This document shows positions 18,413 to 26,194 of a DNA stretch of 64,000 bases, piece after piece. A model generated the notes under the pieces. It worked only from the letters and a program-made list of their open reading frames with translations, did not search any database and had not been told where the DNA came from. The translations under genes and the position numbers were made by a program. The stretch is from Lachnoclostridium sp. UBA1308. GTDB lineage: Bacteria > Bacillota > Clostridia > Lachnospirales > Lachnospiraceae. The stretch's first letter is position 1. Every line of letters starts with the position of its first letter. Where the stretch lies: assembly GCA_002307215.1 (NCBI GenBank), contig DBTU01000019.1:62001-126000 (forward strand), in the 5' to 3' direction.

Positions 18413-19423
18413 TTACAATTTCTTAACTGATTTGCCCTCTAGGATTTCTGTCTGCAATTTAATAATCTGATATTCCAGTTCATTTCCTTTTTCATATACA
18501 TCAATCCGTTGTAAAATCAACTCAGCAACATTTCTTCCGATTTCTTCCATCGGTTGTGTAACAATGGTCAATTTAGGCTTACATGCTCGTGCAAATTCTG
18601 CATTATCAAAGCCTATTACAGATAAGTCATCCGGTATTCTGATACCAAGTTCATTAATGGCAATCACTGCGCCCATTGTCATTTCATAGTTTGCGACAAA
18701 AACTGCTGTTATATCCTTATTATTCTTAATCAAATTTTCTAAACAGCGGCCCCCGCCATTCATGGTATAATCACCATGCTCAATTAATCTTTCTTCCGGA
18801 ACTATGCCCGCTTCCATTAATGCAAGACGATATCCCAGCATTCTCTCCTGAGCCGTAAATATATCATCCGGTCCGCCGATCATTCCAATCCTGGTATGTC
18901 CCTGGTCGATAAACTTTAAAATCGCATTTTTAACTGCGCTAAGATTATCAACCAAGACATAGTCACAGTCAATTCCGTTAATTTTTCGGTCAATCAATAC
19001 AATCGGTTTCTTTACCTTATGAAAGCAGCTCAGATGGGATCCATCCGAATTGACCGGCATATTGATGATTCCATCAACTCTTTTCCGATATAGAAAATCA
19101 ACTGCCTTCTTCTCAAGCTCTTTGTCGGTTCTGCAATCACAAACAATCGTGGCATAACCATGATTTCGTAAAATATCCTCCATAACCGTAATGATTTCTG
19201 TACAGAATTTATTATTCAATTCCGGAATCACAACACCAACTGTTTTTGTCTTGTTGGTTTTTAAGCCACGAGCCACTTCATTAATCTCAAAGTTCAATTC
19301 TTTGACTGCCGCTTCTATCTTCACCCTGTTTTCTTCGCGAACGTTTCCTCCGTTTAAATAAGAGGAAATTGTTGCAAGCCCAAGTCCTGTGAGTCTTGCT
19401 ATATCCTTTATTGTAGAAGCCAA
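18413..19423 (-). CDS. LacI-family transcriptional repressor of the sugar regulon
   Basis: The 336-residue protein has an N-terminal LacI helix-turn-helix and hinge: TIKDIARLTGLGLATISSYL then NGG, followed by ARGLKTNKTKTVGVVIPEL. A sugar-binding type I fold completes it (CDYVLVDNLSAVKNA, HTRIGMIGGPDDIFTAQERM, LSVIGFDNAEFARACKP). It is encoded inside the operon, 47 bp after the aldolase gene, so it is autoregulated. GAAACGTTTC palindromes downstream of the promoters at 20368-20396 and 21787-21815 are its likely operators; they have the central CG of LacI-family sites. The inducer is probably the imported sugar or a phosphorylated intermediate. Confidence 0.92.
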   Translation of the reverse strand: MASTIKDIARLTGLGLATISSYLNGGNVREENRVKIEAAVKELNFEINEVARGLKTNKTKTVGVVIPELNNKFCTEIITVMEDILRNHGYATIVCDCRTDKELEKKAVDFLYRKRVDGIINMPVNSDGSHLSCFHKVKKPIVLIDRKINGIDCDYVLVDNLSAVKNAILKFIDQGHTRIGMIGGPDDIFTAQERMLGYRLALMEAGIVPEERLIEHGDYTMNGGGRCLENLIKNNKDITAVFVANYEMTMGAVIAINELGIRIPDDLSVIGFDNAEFARACKPKLTIVTQPMEEIGRNVAELILQRIDVYEKGNELEYQIIKLQTEILEGKSVKKL

Positions 19424-19470
19424 TACTTACCCCCGCCTTTTCAACAGAATAATGAAACGACCTTCATTAT

Positions 19471-20319
19471 TTATGCTTTATTTTCACAACCGCACACCAA
19501 CATACGGTTCTTCACCAGAGTCTTAACCTTATCCATACCTACTTTTCCAAATGTCTTTGGATCAAAGGTATCCGGCTTCTCCTGTAATAATTCCTTAATT
19601 CCATCGGTATAAGCTACACGAAGCTCTGTTGCAAAGTTTACCTTGCAAATTCCTCTGCTCACACAATCTCTTACATCCTCATCACTAAGTCCGGAAGCGC
19701 CATGAAGTACCAAGGGGATTGAAACAACCTTTTTGATTTCGGAAAGTCTTATTTTATCAAGTATCGGAGTGCCGACATAAAAGCCATGTGCTGTTCCGAT
19801 TGCTACTGCAAGAGAAGAAATTCCTGTTCTTTCTACAAATTCTTTCGCTTGTGCGGGATCAGTATTGGTATCTGCTACTGCTACCAGATCATCTTCCTTA
19901 CCGCCAACCTTACCAAGCTCCGCCTCCACTGGAATACCACATGCTGCTGCTACTTCTACCACTCTTTTACTAACCTTGATATTCTCTTCAAAGGATTCAT
20001 GTGATCCGTCAATCATGATTGAGGTATAACCCTCTTTGATAGCTCTTACCGCAAGCTCAAAGCTACTGCCGTGATCTAAGTGCAATGCTACCGGAACTTT
20101 TGCCATTTTTGCTTCTGCTGTAATAATTGCTGTAAATGTTTCCAGTGTACCGTATTTTACGGTAGATGGGGTGGTCTGAAGCATTACGGGAGCCTTCAGT
20201 TCCTCGGCAGCCGCAATAACAGCCTTCACCATTTCCATATTCTCAACATTAAATGCTCCTACTGCATATCCGCCCTTTTGAGCATCTAATAACATTTTTT
20301 CCGACGTAACCAATGGCAT
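19471..20319 (-). CDS. Class II fructose/tagatose-bisphosphate aldolase (GatY/KbaY/FbaA family)
   Basis: The 282-residue protein has zinc ligands and catalytic residues in order: Asp82 and His83 in ALHLDHGSS, Glu131/Glu133 in PVEAELGKVGG, His177 in AIGTAHG and His205 in LVLHGASG. MIDGSH and the phosphate-binding NFATEL segment are also conserved. It cleaves a ketose 1,6-bisphosphate into dihydroxyacetone phosphate and glyceraldehyde 3-phosphate; pairing with GatD- and LacC-like enzymes favours tagatose bisphosphate over fructose bisphosphate. It is the first gene of the operon, with a strong GGAGGAAG site and a promoter plus LacI operator directly upstream. Confidence 0.92.
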   Translation of the reverse strand: MPLVTSEKMLLDAQKGGYAVGAFNVENMEMVKAVIAAAEELKAPVMLQTTPSTVKYGTLETFTAIITAEAKMAKVPVALHLDHGSSFELAVRAIKEGYTSIMIDGSHESFEENIKVSKRVVEVAAACGIPVEAELGKVGGKEDDLVAVADTNTDPAQAKEFVERTGISSLAVAIGTAHGFYVGTPILDKIRLSEIKKVVSIPLVLHGASGLSDEDVRDCVSRGICKVNFATELRVAYTDGIKELLQEKPDTFDPKTFGKVGMDKVKTLVKNRMLVCGCENKA

Positions 20320-20343
20320 AATTCTTCCTCCTTATTTCTATCC

Positions 20344-20353
20344 GAAACGTTTC
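20344..20353. promoter_or_regulatory. LacI-type operator, catabolic operon
   Basis: The perfect palindrome GAAACGTTTC lies 14 bp downstream of the -10 box of the operon promoter and 24 bp before the aldolase start. The identical ten bases, preceded by AACA in both cases, recur at 21827-21836 in front of the mutarotase gene. It is the expected binding site of the repressor encoded at 18413-19423. Confidence 0.7.
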
Positions 20354-20367
20354 TGTTTTACAAGTAC

Positions 20368-20396
20368 ATCATAATCTACATGTTACTTCTTGTCAA
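20368..20396 (-). promoter_or_regulatory. Sigma-A promoter of the catabolic operon
   Basis: On the minus strand TTGACA (20391-20396), a 17 bp spacer and TATGAT (20368-20373) form a near-perfect promoter. The operator at 20344-20353 lies around the expected transcription start, so repressor binding would block initiation or escape. Confidence 0.75.
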
Positions 20397-20438
20397 CGCC
20401 CAAAAAATATTTTTTATCAATTTAATTATAGATTCTGA

Positions 20439-20753
20439 TTCGAGTGTCAGAAGTCGTTTTTATGATATGTTATGAATATCGTTGTAAGTATCATAAGTCA
20501 AAAGTCGCTTATAGGATATGCCATGTATATGATTGTCTATCTATTCATTTGGTTGCCTTTCCTTCCTCGGCATATTCTTATTTGAGCCTGAAAGCATAGT
20601 CTTAAAACGAATATGGACAGCCGTCGTCTGCCGGTCTGCCCGCATGAATAGATAGACAACCATATACATGCTTTCCGTTTATTTCTGACTTTTAACTCTC
20701 GAAATCTACTACGATATTCTTGTTTTCGTTGATTTCGACTTCTGACACTCGAA
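20439..20753. repeat. 315 bp long-range imperfect palindrome
   Basis: The outer arms are an 18 bp perfect inverted repeat (TTCGAGTGTCAGAAGTCG at 20439-20456, complement at 20736-20753). The inner arms are 27 bp with one mismatch (20522-20548 and 20644-20670, core TTGTCTATCTATTCAT). Between the two pairs lie less perfect complementary stretches such as GAATATCG/CGATATTC. The stretch has no plausible gene. It fills the divergent gap between the catabolic operon and the epimerase gene, outside both promoters. It may be a MITE-like element, a structured RNA or an insulating double terminator. Confidence 0.65.
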
Positions 20754-20816
20754 CTCGAACAATTTTATCACTTTAAAAAGCATATTTTTTAAAGCATATT
20801 TTTCTTATGCTTTCTA

Positions 20817-20845
20817 TTGACTTTCCACGAACTAGCTAATATGAT
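20817..20845 (+). promoter_or_regulatory. Sigma-A promoter of the epimerase gene
   Basis: TTGACT (20817-20822), a 17 bp spacer and TATGAT (20840-20845) lie 53 bp before the start codon. No GAAACGTTTC operator is present here, so this gene may be constitutive while its neighbours are repressed. Confidence 0.65.
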
Positions 20846-20897
20846 TGGGTTTATTATGGAACAATAAGAAATATCTAGTTACAGGAAGGAGTTTATC

Positions 20898-21779
20898 ATG
20901 CAATATGTATTGAAGAATGATAAGGCTATTGTGAGGTTTGATACCAAAGGCGGCACAATCGTTTCGATTCAGGACTCGGAAGGGCTTGAATATCTGTGGC
21001 AGGGGGATGCAACCTACTGGTCAGGACAGGCACCCGTTATGTTTCCGATTTGCGGAAGTCTGCGTAATAATAAGGCTTCAATCGGAGAAAAAATGACCTG
21101 TACCATGGATCGTCACGGGATTGTAAGGAAATTAGAATTTACTTTTCTTAGGCAGACAACGGATTCCATTACCTTTTCCATCCGTTCAAGTGATGAGTTA
21201 AAAATCAAATTTCCTTATGACTTTGAATTACAGATTACCTATACACTAAAGAATAAGACAATCACTACCGCCTATCAGATAATTAACCTTGATTCTAAGC
21301 CAATGCCATATTTTATCGGCGGGCATCCGGGCTTTAACTGTCCTCTTCTGCCAGGTGAGCAGTTCGAAGACTATATCGTAGAATTTGAGAAACCTGAGAT
21401 TGCCGCTTGTCCCGAATCAGTACCCGCTACCGGTTTGGTCAATGTAGGTAATCGTCTTCCGGTACTGGATCATGAAGCTGTACTTCCCCTCAAACACAGC
21501 TATTTCAGCGTAGATGCTTTGATTTTTGACCAATTAAAATCACGCTCAGCAACTCTTACAAATCCAAGCACCGGAAAAGGCGTCAAGCTGGATTTTGCCG
21601 GATTTGATTATTTTATTCTCTGGTCAACTTCTAACGAAGGGCCTTTTGTTGCCTTGGAACCCTGGAGCGGAATCTCTACCTGCAATGATGAGTCCGACGT
21701 ATTTGAAGAAAAACGAGGGGTGAAAATCCTACCCTCGAAGGAGTCAGCCGTTCACGCTTTCTCTATTACGATATTATAG
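20898..21779 (+). CDS. Aldose 1-epimerase family protein (LacX/GalM-like)
   Basis: The 293-residue protein has the galactose-mutarotase beta-sandwich. Conserved stretches are QAPVMFPICGSLRNN near the N-terminus, MDRHGIVR, the GGHPGFNCPL loop carrying the catalytic histidine region, and FVALEPWSGISTC near the end with the catalytic Glu. It interconverts alpha and beta anomers of an aldose. A GGAAGGAG ribosome site lies just before the ATG. It stands between the catabolic operon and the RbsD/FucU gene, so it likely prepares the imported sugar for the downstream enzymes. Confidence 0.88.
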   Translation: MQYVLKNDKAIVRFDTKGGTIVSIQDSEGLEYLWQGDATYWSGQAPVMFPICGSLRNNKASIGEKMTCTMDRHGIVRKLEFTFLRQTTDSITFSIRSSDELKIKFPYDFELQITYTLKNKTITTAYQIINLDSKPMPYFIGGHPGFNCPLLPGEQFEDYIVEFEKPEIAACPESVPATGLVNVGNRLPVLDHEAVLPLKHSYFSVDALIFDQLKSRSATLTNPSTGKGVKLDFAGFDYFILWSTSNEGPFVALEPWSGISTCNDESDVFEEKRGVKILPSKESAVHAFSITIL

Positions 21780-21786
21780 TTTGATA

Positions 21787-21815
21787 TTGACATCCCCGCT
21801 TATTATTTATATGAT
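21787..21815 (+). promoter_or_regulatory. Sigma-A promoter of the mutarotase gene
   Basis: TTGACA (21787-21792), a 17 bp spacer and TATGAT (21810-21815): the same boxes and spacing as the catabolic operon promoter. The LacI operator follows 11 bp after the -10 box. The promoter begins 7 bp after the epimerase stop codon. Confidence 0.75.
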
Positions 21816-21826
21816 ATACCATAACA

Positions 21827-21836
21827 GAAACGTTTC
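21827..21836. promoter_or_regulatory. LacI-type operator, mutarotase gene
   Basis: GAAACGTTTC palindrome, identical to the one at 20344-20353, placed over the expected transcription start. It makes the mutarotase a member of the same regulon although it is transcribed from the other strand. Confidence 0.7.
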
Positions 21837-21868
21837 CGTTTTTGAATTTACAATTGGAGGGTTTTATT

Positions 21869-22306
21869 ATGTTAAAAGGAATACCACCTATTTTATCCCC
21901 TGAATTATTAAAAGTATTGTGCGAAATGGGACATACAGATGAACTTACGATAGGGGACGGAAACTTCCCGGGACATACCTATGGTAAAAAAGTAATTCGT
22001 TTGGACGGTCATGGAGTACCGGAAGTATTAGATGCCATTCTTCAAGTATTTCCACTGGATACCTACGTAGATAAGCCTGTTACACTAATGGGTGTAGTAA
22101 AAGGGGATACCGCAAAAACCCCAATTTGGGATACCTATAAAGAAATCGTAGCAAAACACGATAAAAGAGGCGCTGCTTGCTTTGAAGAAATAGACAAATG
22201 GGACTTCTATGAGAAGACGAAGGAAAAATCAACGGTAGTAATTATGACCGGCGAGACAGCTATTTATGCTAATATTATTCTTAAAAAAGGTGTTGTATTT
22301 GCATAA
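21869..22306 (+). CDS. RbsD/FucU-family sugar mutarotase
   Basis: The 145-residue protein starts MLKGIPPILSPELLKVL. The family signature GHTDELTIGDGNFPG carries His22 and Asp24, the predicted active-site pair, and the C-terminal ETAIYANIILKKGV is typical of FucU. The upstream in-frame codons (from 21842) are discarded because a perfect GGAGG precedes this ATG by 8 bases. RbsD/FucU enzymes speed up ring-form conversion of ribose, fucose and related sugars. It has its own promoter and LacI operator and is followed by a terminator. Confidence 0.9.
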   Translation: MLKGIPPILSPELLKVLCEMGHTDELTIGDGNFPGHTYGKKVIRLDGHGVPEVLDAILQVFPLDTYVDKPVTLMGVVKGDTAKTPIWDTYKEIVAKHDKRGAACFEEIDKWDFYEKTKEKSTVVIMTGETAIYANIILKKGVVFA

Positions 22307-22370
22307 TAGCAAGGATGAAGCGGTGATTTGAAATCAAATTCTGAGCTTTTGTTCAACCGTTATAACGAGA

Positions 22371-22414
22371 AAAGACTTACAGCACAACAAAGAGTGTGCC
22401 ACAGGTCTTTTTTT
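22371..22414 (+). terminator. Rho-independent terminator after the mutarotase gene
   Basis: AAAGAC (22371) pairs with GTCTTT (22405-22410), with an inner GCAC/GTGC stem and symmetric internal loops, followed by a run of T. It closes the sugar regulon. Confidence 0.6.
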
Positions 22415-22504
22415 GTTTACGCCGATCACGAAAACGGATGATAATATGCCTGATCCCCCAAATTGAGGGTATGCCATTAAGCTTTTGCTATCGGTTTTTA
22501 TGAT

Positions 22505-22783
22505 TTAATAAGTTCCAATATTATTTGCAAGATTATTAACGGTTTCTAATCCCCAGATATCTTTGGAGGCTTCTCCAAAGATTGTTCCGCCGCTGTGACA
22601 ATAATGCGGACCATCGCTGACAACTTGATAATTTAACTGTAATAGGGAGGTCTGAAGATTTTGAAGAGTTGTCTCCTGTCCGCCATTTCTGAAATTTGCA
22701 CAGGCAATTGCACCTCCTATTTTTCCGGACATGGGGAAATTGTCTCCGTAAGTAGCTCTAGTGGCAACACAACGATCCATCAT
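22505..22783 (-). pseudogene. C-terminal fragment of an NADPH-dependent FMN reductase / flavodoxin-like protein
   Basis: The 92-residue open frame begins directly at MDRCVATRATYGDNFPMSGK and continues GGAIACANFRNGGQETTLQNL. This matches the C-terminal part of multimeric flavodoxin / NADPH-dependent FMN reductase proteins (iron-sulfur flavoprotein type), in which an FMN-binding N-terminal half normally precedes a MDRC motif. That half is absent. There is no ribosome site, and the preceding phosphotransferase gene ends 7 bp upstream. It looks like a truncated remnant. Confidence 0.65.
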
Positions 22784-22790
22784 AATCTAA

Positions 22791-23849
22791 TTACTTAAGC
22801 TTTTCTATTGCATTTGCCTTACTAGCCGCTTTCGGCATAATTTCACACCAGTATTCCTCACAATATATTTGTAAAGTTCGTAGTAGTTCCTCTTTGATAG
22901 AATTATAATAAATGATACGTTGAGTTGTTTGCCGGACTTGTTCAATACCGAGTTCTCTTTCCTCCTCATTTTCACATTCAATCATCAACGCCCGCTTTAT
23001 GTTGTATTCAAGCCATTCCAGCCAGATAAAACCGATGCCATACAACGCATTCCAATCCACTTGAAAGCTTCCGTATTCTTGATGATAGGATGATATAAAT
23101 GTCTTTAATAACTCATAGTCCATGTGACAGATTACGAAACCCGACCAGCCTAAAGCCAACTGAAACATTTCCATAAACGGATTCCCATAGTCCAAGCATT
23201 CCAAATCAATGATGACAGGATTCTCATTTACCCATAAAACATTTTTGCAATCCATATCTCCGTCGCAAATGCAGGTGACCGCCGGGATTTTTTTCAATGC
23301 TGTATTAAATTGATTTTGGCCCTTGTAAAAGAGTTCTCTACTATTTTTTAACATGTCAGCGACTTCGGAACAACTTTCATTTGTCAATTCTATGTATGTG
23401 TCCCAATCAATACAAATTTCATTTCTAATAAACGGTTGATCTGACTGCTCTATTTTGTGAATTCTGGCTAAAACTGTGCCGGCAATTTGGCAATGTTCTT
23501 TTCTTATTTCTTCCCAGCGTAATGTTCTCCCTTCAAGCCAATGGAAGATGTAGAAATATTGGTTATCCGAGCATTGCATCTTATGTCCGTTAATCTCCAT
23601 TGCCGGGACAACCGGGATTTCATGTTCCTGTAATACCCTTTCCAATTGCTCTGCTCTTTGATAGTTCGGGAATACATCCGGTCTTTTCATGATTGCCGGA
23701 TTTAACAACTTGAGTGCATACTTTCCCGTGGTTGTCTCCAAACAATACATTTTATGCATGTAACCGCCTGTCACCCTTTGGGGCTGTGCGGTAAGAGTAC
23801 CTAAGTTGAAATCCTCCAATATTTTATGAAACATACTATTGCTTACCAT
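22791..23849 (-). CDS. Phosphotransferase enzyme family (APH-like) protein
   Basis: The 352-residue protein has the aminoglycoside-phosphotransferase/choline-kinase fold. It has a glycine-containing N-lobe (VTGGYMHKMYCLETTTGKYALKLL), the hinge FYIFHWLEG, the catalytic loop ICDGDMDCKNVLW and the metal-binding IIDLECLDYGNP. The usual His of the HGD loop is replaced by Cys-Asp, but the catalytic Asp and the Asn are kept. The ATG at 23849 (MVSNSMFHKIL) is preferred over the longer frame to 23909, as AGGTGGTG precedes it. It phosphorylates an unknown small molecule; antibiotic resistance is possible but not shown. It is an independent gene of the accessory island. Confidence 0.8.
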   Translation of the reverse strand: MVSNSMFHKILEDFNLGTLTAQPQRVTGGYMHKMYCLETTTGKYALKLLNPAIMKRPDVFPNYQRAEQLERVLQEHEIPVVPAMEINGHKMQCSDNQYFYIFHWLEGRTLRWEEIRKEHCQIAGTVLARIHKIEQSDQPFIRNEICIDWDTYIELTNESCSEVADMLKNSRELFYKGQNQFNTALKKIPAVTCICDGDMDCKNVLWVNENPVIIDLECLDYGNPFMEMFQLALGWSGFVICHMDYELLKTFISSYHQEYGSFQVDWNALYGIGFIWLEWLEYNIKRALMIECENEEERELGIEQVRQTTQRIIYYNSIKEELLRTLQIYCEEYWCEIMPKAASKANAIEKLK

Positions 23850-23963
23850 TATGGTTACACCACCTAATATAGATTTTCTGTTTAATAATAGTAAACGATG
23901 CAAGCACATCGCATACTCATTTTCTTCAAGGCAATTCTTTACTTGATCATCTTTTTATATATG

Positions 23964-24476
23964 TTACTGATTATCACATTTTGCATTTTGATATGTTACA
24001 TAAACATGCCCAATTCCAAAGAGAATAGCACTTATCACCAGCAAATAGTGTCTTAAGGTAATTCCACATATTAGAAAAATTGCCGTTGGAAGTATGGCCA
24101 GGGCTATGCTTTTCCATAAAACTTTGTTTTTGAAGAACAGTATCCAGATGATCCAGTAAGCGATCAATAACATGCTATTTCCAACAAAATAAATCACAAA
24201 AGCCTCACCTGATGAAAATCCATATTCAACTAATCCAATATTGAAAATCATTAAAAACATTGATGAATATCTACCGATTTGTTCTACAATATTCATTATA
24301 TAATTCTTGCATTTATTTTCTATACCATGGAATTTAACCGCATATATAATATTTGGTAGCAATATCAATATTACAATAATTAATCCAAATATATTCAACC
24401 AACTTGGTCCTACTTTATCTTCAACCAATATATATGTTGGTCCATCCGCTCCACCAATCAGATTCATATATTTCAT
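23964..24476 (-). CDS. Small integral membrane protein with IGGADGPT motif
   Basis: The 170-residue protein has about five hydrophobic segments (near 27-46, 72-92, 93-113, 120-140, 143-160). The N-terminus reads MNLIGGADGPTYILVEDKVG, and IGGADGPT is a hallmark of the beta subunit of sodium-pumping oxaloacetate decarboxylase (OadB). The rest of the protein is not OadB-like and is far too short. GAGG lies just before the first ATG, and the second ATG (three codons in) is equally plausible. The function is unknown; possibly a small transport or membrane-regulatory protein. Confidence 0.65.
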   Translation of the reverse strand: MKYMNLIGGADGPTYILVEDKVGPSWLNIFGLIIVILILLPNIIYAVKFHGIENKCKNYIMNIVEQIGRYSSMFLMIFNIGLVEYGFSSGEAFVIYFVGNSMLLIAYWIIWILFFKNKVLWKSIALAILPTAIFLICGITLRHYLLVISAILFGIGHVYVTYQNAKCDNQ

Positions 24477-24568
24477 TCCTCATTTTACAAAGTAAATCAT
24501 CAATAGTTAATAGCCTTTCGAGTTGCAAATGAAAATTTTTACTGAAAATAGTCTGTTTGCTTTTATAT

Positions 24569-24913
24569 CTACCGATTTCGAATATAGTTCTCTACTGATT
24601 CCCTACATAATTCCAAAAAGGTTTCTTCTCCGATGGTATTTATCTTAAAGAACACTGCCTGACTACCACCTGAGGTAATCGCACTTATAAATAGGTCTTC
24701 GCCGGTTCCTGCAATAGTTACGTTCATACTTACACGGTTACCTCCAGCCATACTATACCGTTCATATACCCGGACAGCTACCCGTGAATTCACCAAGTCT
24801 ATATCACTACCGTCCTCATAACTTACTGAAGAACTACCATTGGTAATATCTCTATGTATCCAATTTAATAACTCATTGAAGCTTCCCTTCAAATTTCGTT
24901 CATATTTCGCCAT
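24569..24913 (-). CDS. Conserved small protein of unknown function (DUF6054-like)
   Basis: The 114-residue protein starts MAKYERNLKGSFNELLNWIH with AGGAAGG in front; the eight codons further upstream lack a ribosome site. The sequence alternates polar and hydrophobic residues (SRVAVRVYERYSMAGGNRVS, then MNVTIAGTGEDLFISAIT), consistent with a beta-rich small domain, and ends in a helix (LELCRESVENYIRNR). It has no signal peptide. The DUF6054 assignment is from memory and tentative. It is a single gene in the island. Confidence 0.7.
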   Translation of the reverse strand: MAKYERNLKGSFNELLNWIHRDITNGSSSVSYEDGSDIDLVNSRVAVRVYERYSMAGGNRVSMNVTIAGTGEDLFISAITSGGSQAVFFKINTIGEETFLELCRESVENYIRNR

Positions 24914-25006
24914 AATTTGAATCCTTCCTTTCATCATTTATTGTTATGAATATATATTTTACAACTACTAAACATTGAAAATCTAATTCACTGATATAAA
25001 ACTTTT

Positions 25007-25732
25007 TCATTCGTTAGGGCATTCGCCTTTTCGTATTACGATTATGACCGTTAGATAATCCTGTATCATATCTCTTGTGACATTCATTCGCTTCAGGTAT
25101 AATTCCGTCAGTGACTTCTTTAAATATAAAATTAAATCTTTGTCATTAGCTTTAGATGAAACAGGCGTATATTCTACCAAGAATACTGTTCTTGCTATGT
25201 CATATAAAAAATTCCCATGACAGATATTCATAAAGTCTATAGCATATGCTCTTCCACCCGATATTAAGATATTACCAGGATGGAAATCACCATGGCAAAG
25301 TGAATTTCCATTCGGTAATTTATCTATCCTCTGTAATATTTCTTTCTGTTTATCTGAAGTCAATAAATTATTTGGTATGTGATACTTTAAAAAATCCTTG
25401 TAATTTGGAACATTGTTACTTTTATTTTGACCAATTGCATTATGTAGATTTGCCATATATTTAGAACCTTCCTGCAAATCATGAGTTTTCATAACCCAAT
25501 CAAGCAACGATTCCCCTTCAACCCTATCATATACAATTCCCTTTTTATCTTCATAAGTAATCATTTCATAGGCCTTTGGTTTTAAAAAATTCATATCCCT
25601 TATTGCTATTGCATTATTGTATTCATTTTCTACTGCATCCTCCGGATATCCCTGATTAAAAAGTTTAAGTACTTTTCCTTCTTCCCATTCATATACACTT
25701 GCTGTATTACCAACGCCTATAACATTCCCCAT
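25007..25732 (-). CDS. Aminoglycoside/choline-kinase family phosphotransferase
   Basis: The 241-residue protein starts MGNVIGVGNTASVYEWEEGK. The lysine for ATP is in VLKLF, the catalytic loop is SLCHGDFHPGNILI and the metal site is AIDFMNICHG. Family: APH/ChoK; the substrate is unknown. The start is set at the ATG after AGAGGTAGG; a GTG two codons earlier is an alternative. It ends abruptly in VIRKGECPNE, a normal ending for this compact subfamily. It is the second of three APH-type kinases in the island. Confidence 0.82.
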   Translation of the reverse strand: MGNVIGVGNTASVYEWEEGKVLKLFNQGYPEDAVENEYNNAIAIRDMNFLKPKAYEMITYEDKKGIVYDRVEGESLLDWVMKTHDLQEGSKYMANLHNAIGQNKSNNVPNYKDFLKYHIPNNLLTSDKQKEILQRIDKLPNGNSLCHGDFHPGNILISGGRAYAIDFMNICHGNFLYDIARTVFLVEYTPVSSKANDKDLILYLKKSLTELYLKRMNVTRDMIQDYLTVIIVIRKGECPNE

Positions 25733-25841
25733 TTTCACAAAGCCTACCTCTTTCTTATTCATCACCAAGTTGCAAATTATGTGCAATCGTTTTCTCATTC
25801 TTCAAAATATTGATCGTGAACATTGAAAAACATCCATTCGT

Positions 25842-26141
25842 TTATTCTCTTAAGATTTTCTGCATCGCTTTACCCTTCGCTAACTCATCTATTAATTTAT
25901 CTAAATACCGTATTTGTCGCATTAAATCGTCTTCTATCTCTTCCACCCGATATCCACAGATAACTCCTTTTATTATTATAGCCTTCGGATTAATGCAAGG
26001 TGCTTGTTTAAAGAATGTTTCCACATCAGTTTCATTACTTATTTGTTGTTGCAATGTATGCTCATCATAACCGGTAAGCCAAAAAATGATCTCATCTACT
26101 TCAGTTTTTACTCTCCCTTTTTTCTCTGCTTTTTGAATCAT
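25842..26141 (-). CDS. DUF2200-family protein, N-terminally shortened
   Basis: The 99-residue protein matches the DUF2200 pattern from AEKKGRVKTEVDEIIFWLTG through ETFFKQAPCINPKAIIIKGV to the terminal IRYLDKLIDELAKGKAMQKI. Members normally carry about 20 more residues at the N-terminus; here those codons are not family-like. A strong AAAGGAG stands 9 bases before the ATG at 26141. The gene thus seems to have lost its first block but kept, or gained, translation signals. The function of the family is unknown. Confidence 0.72.
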   Translation of the reverse strand: MIQKAEKKGRVKTEVDEIIFWLTGYDEHTLQQQISNETDVETFFKQAPCINPKAIIIKGVICGYRVEEIEDDLMRQIRYLDKLIDELAKGKAMQKILRE

Positions 26142-26194
26142 TTCGAAACTCTCCTTTGCTACTATAAAATAGCATATCATGACTGCTTTATAGT

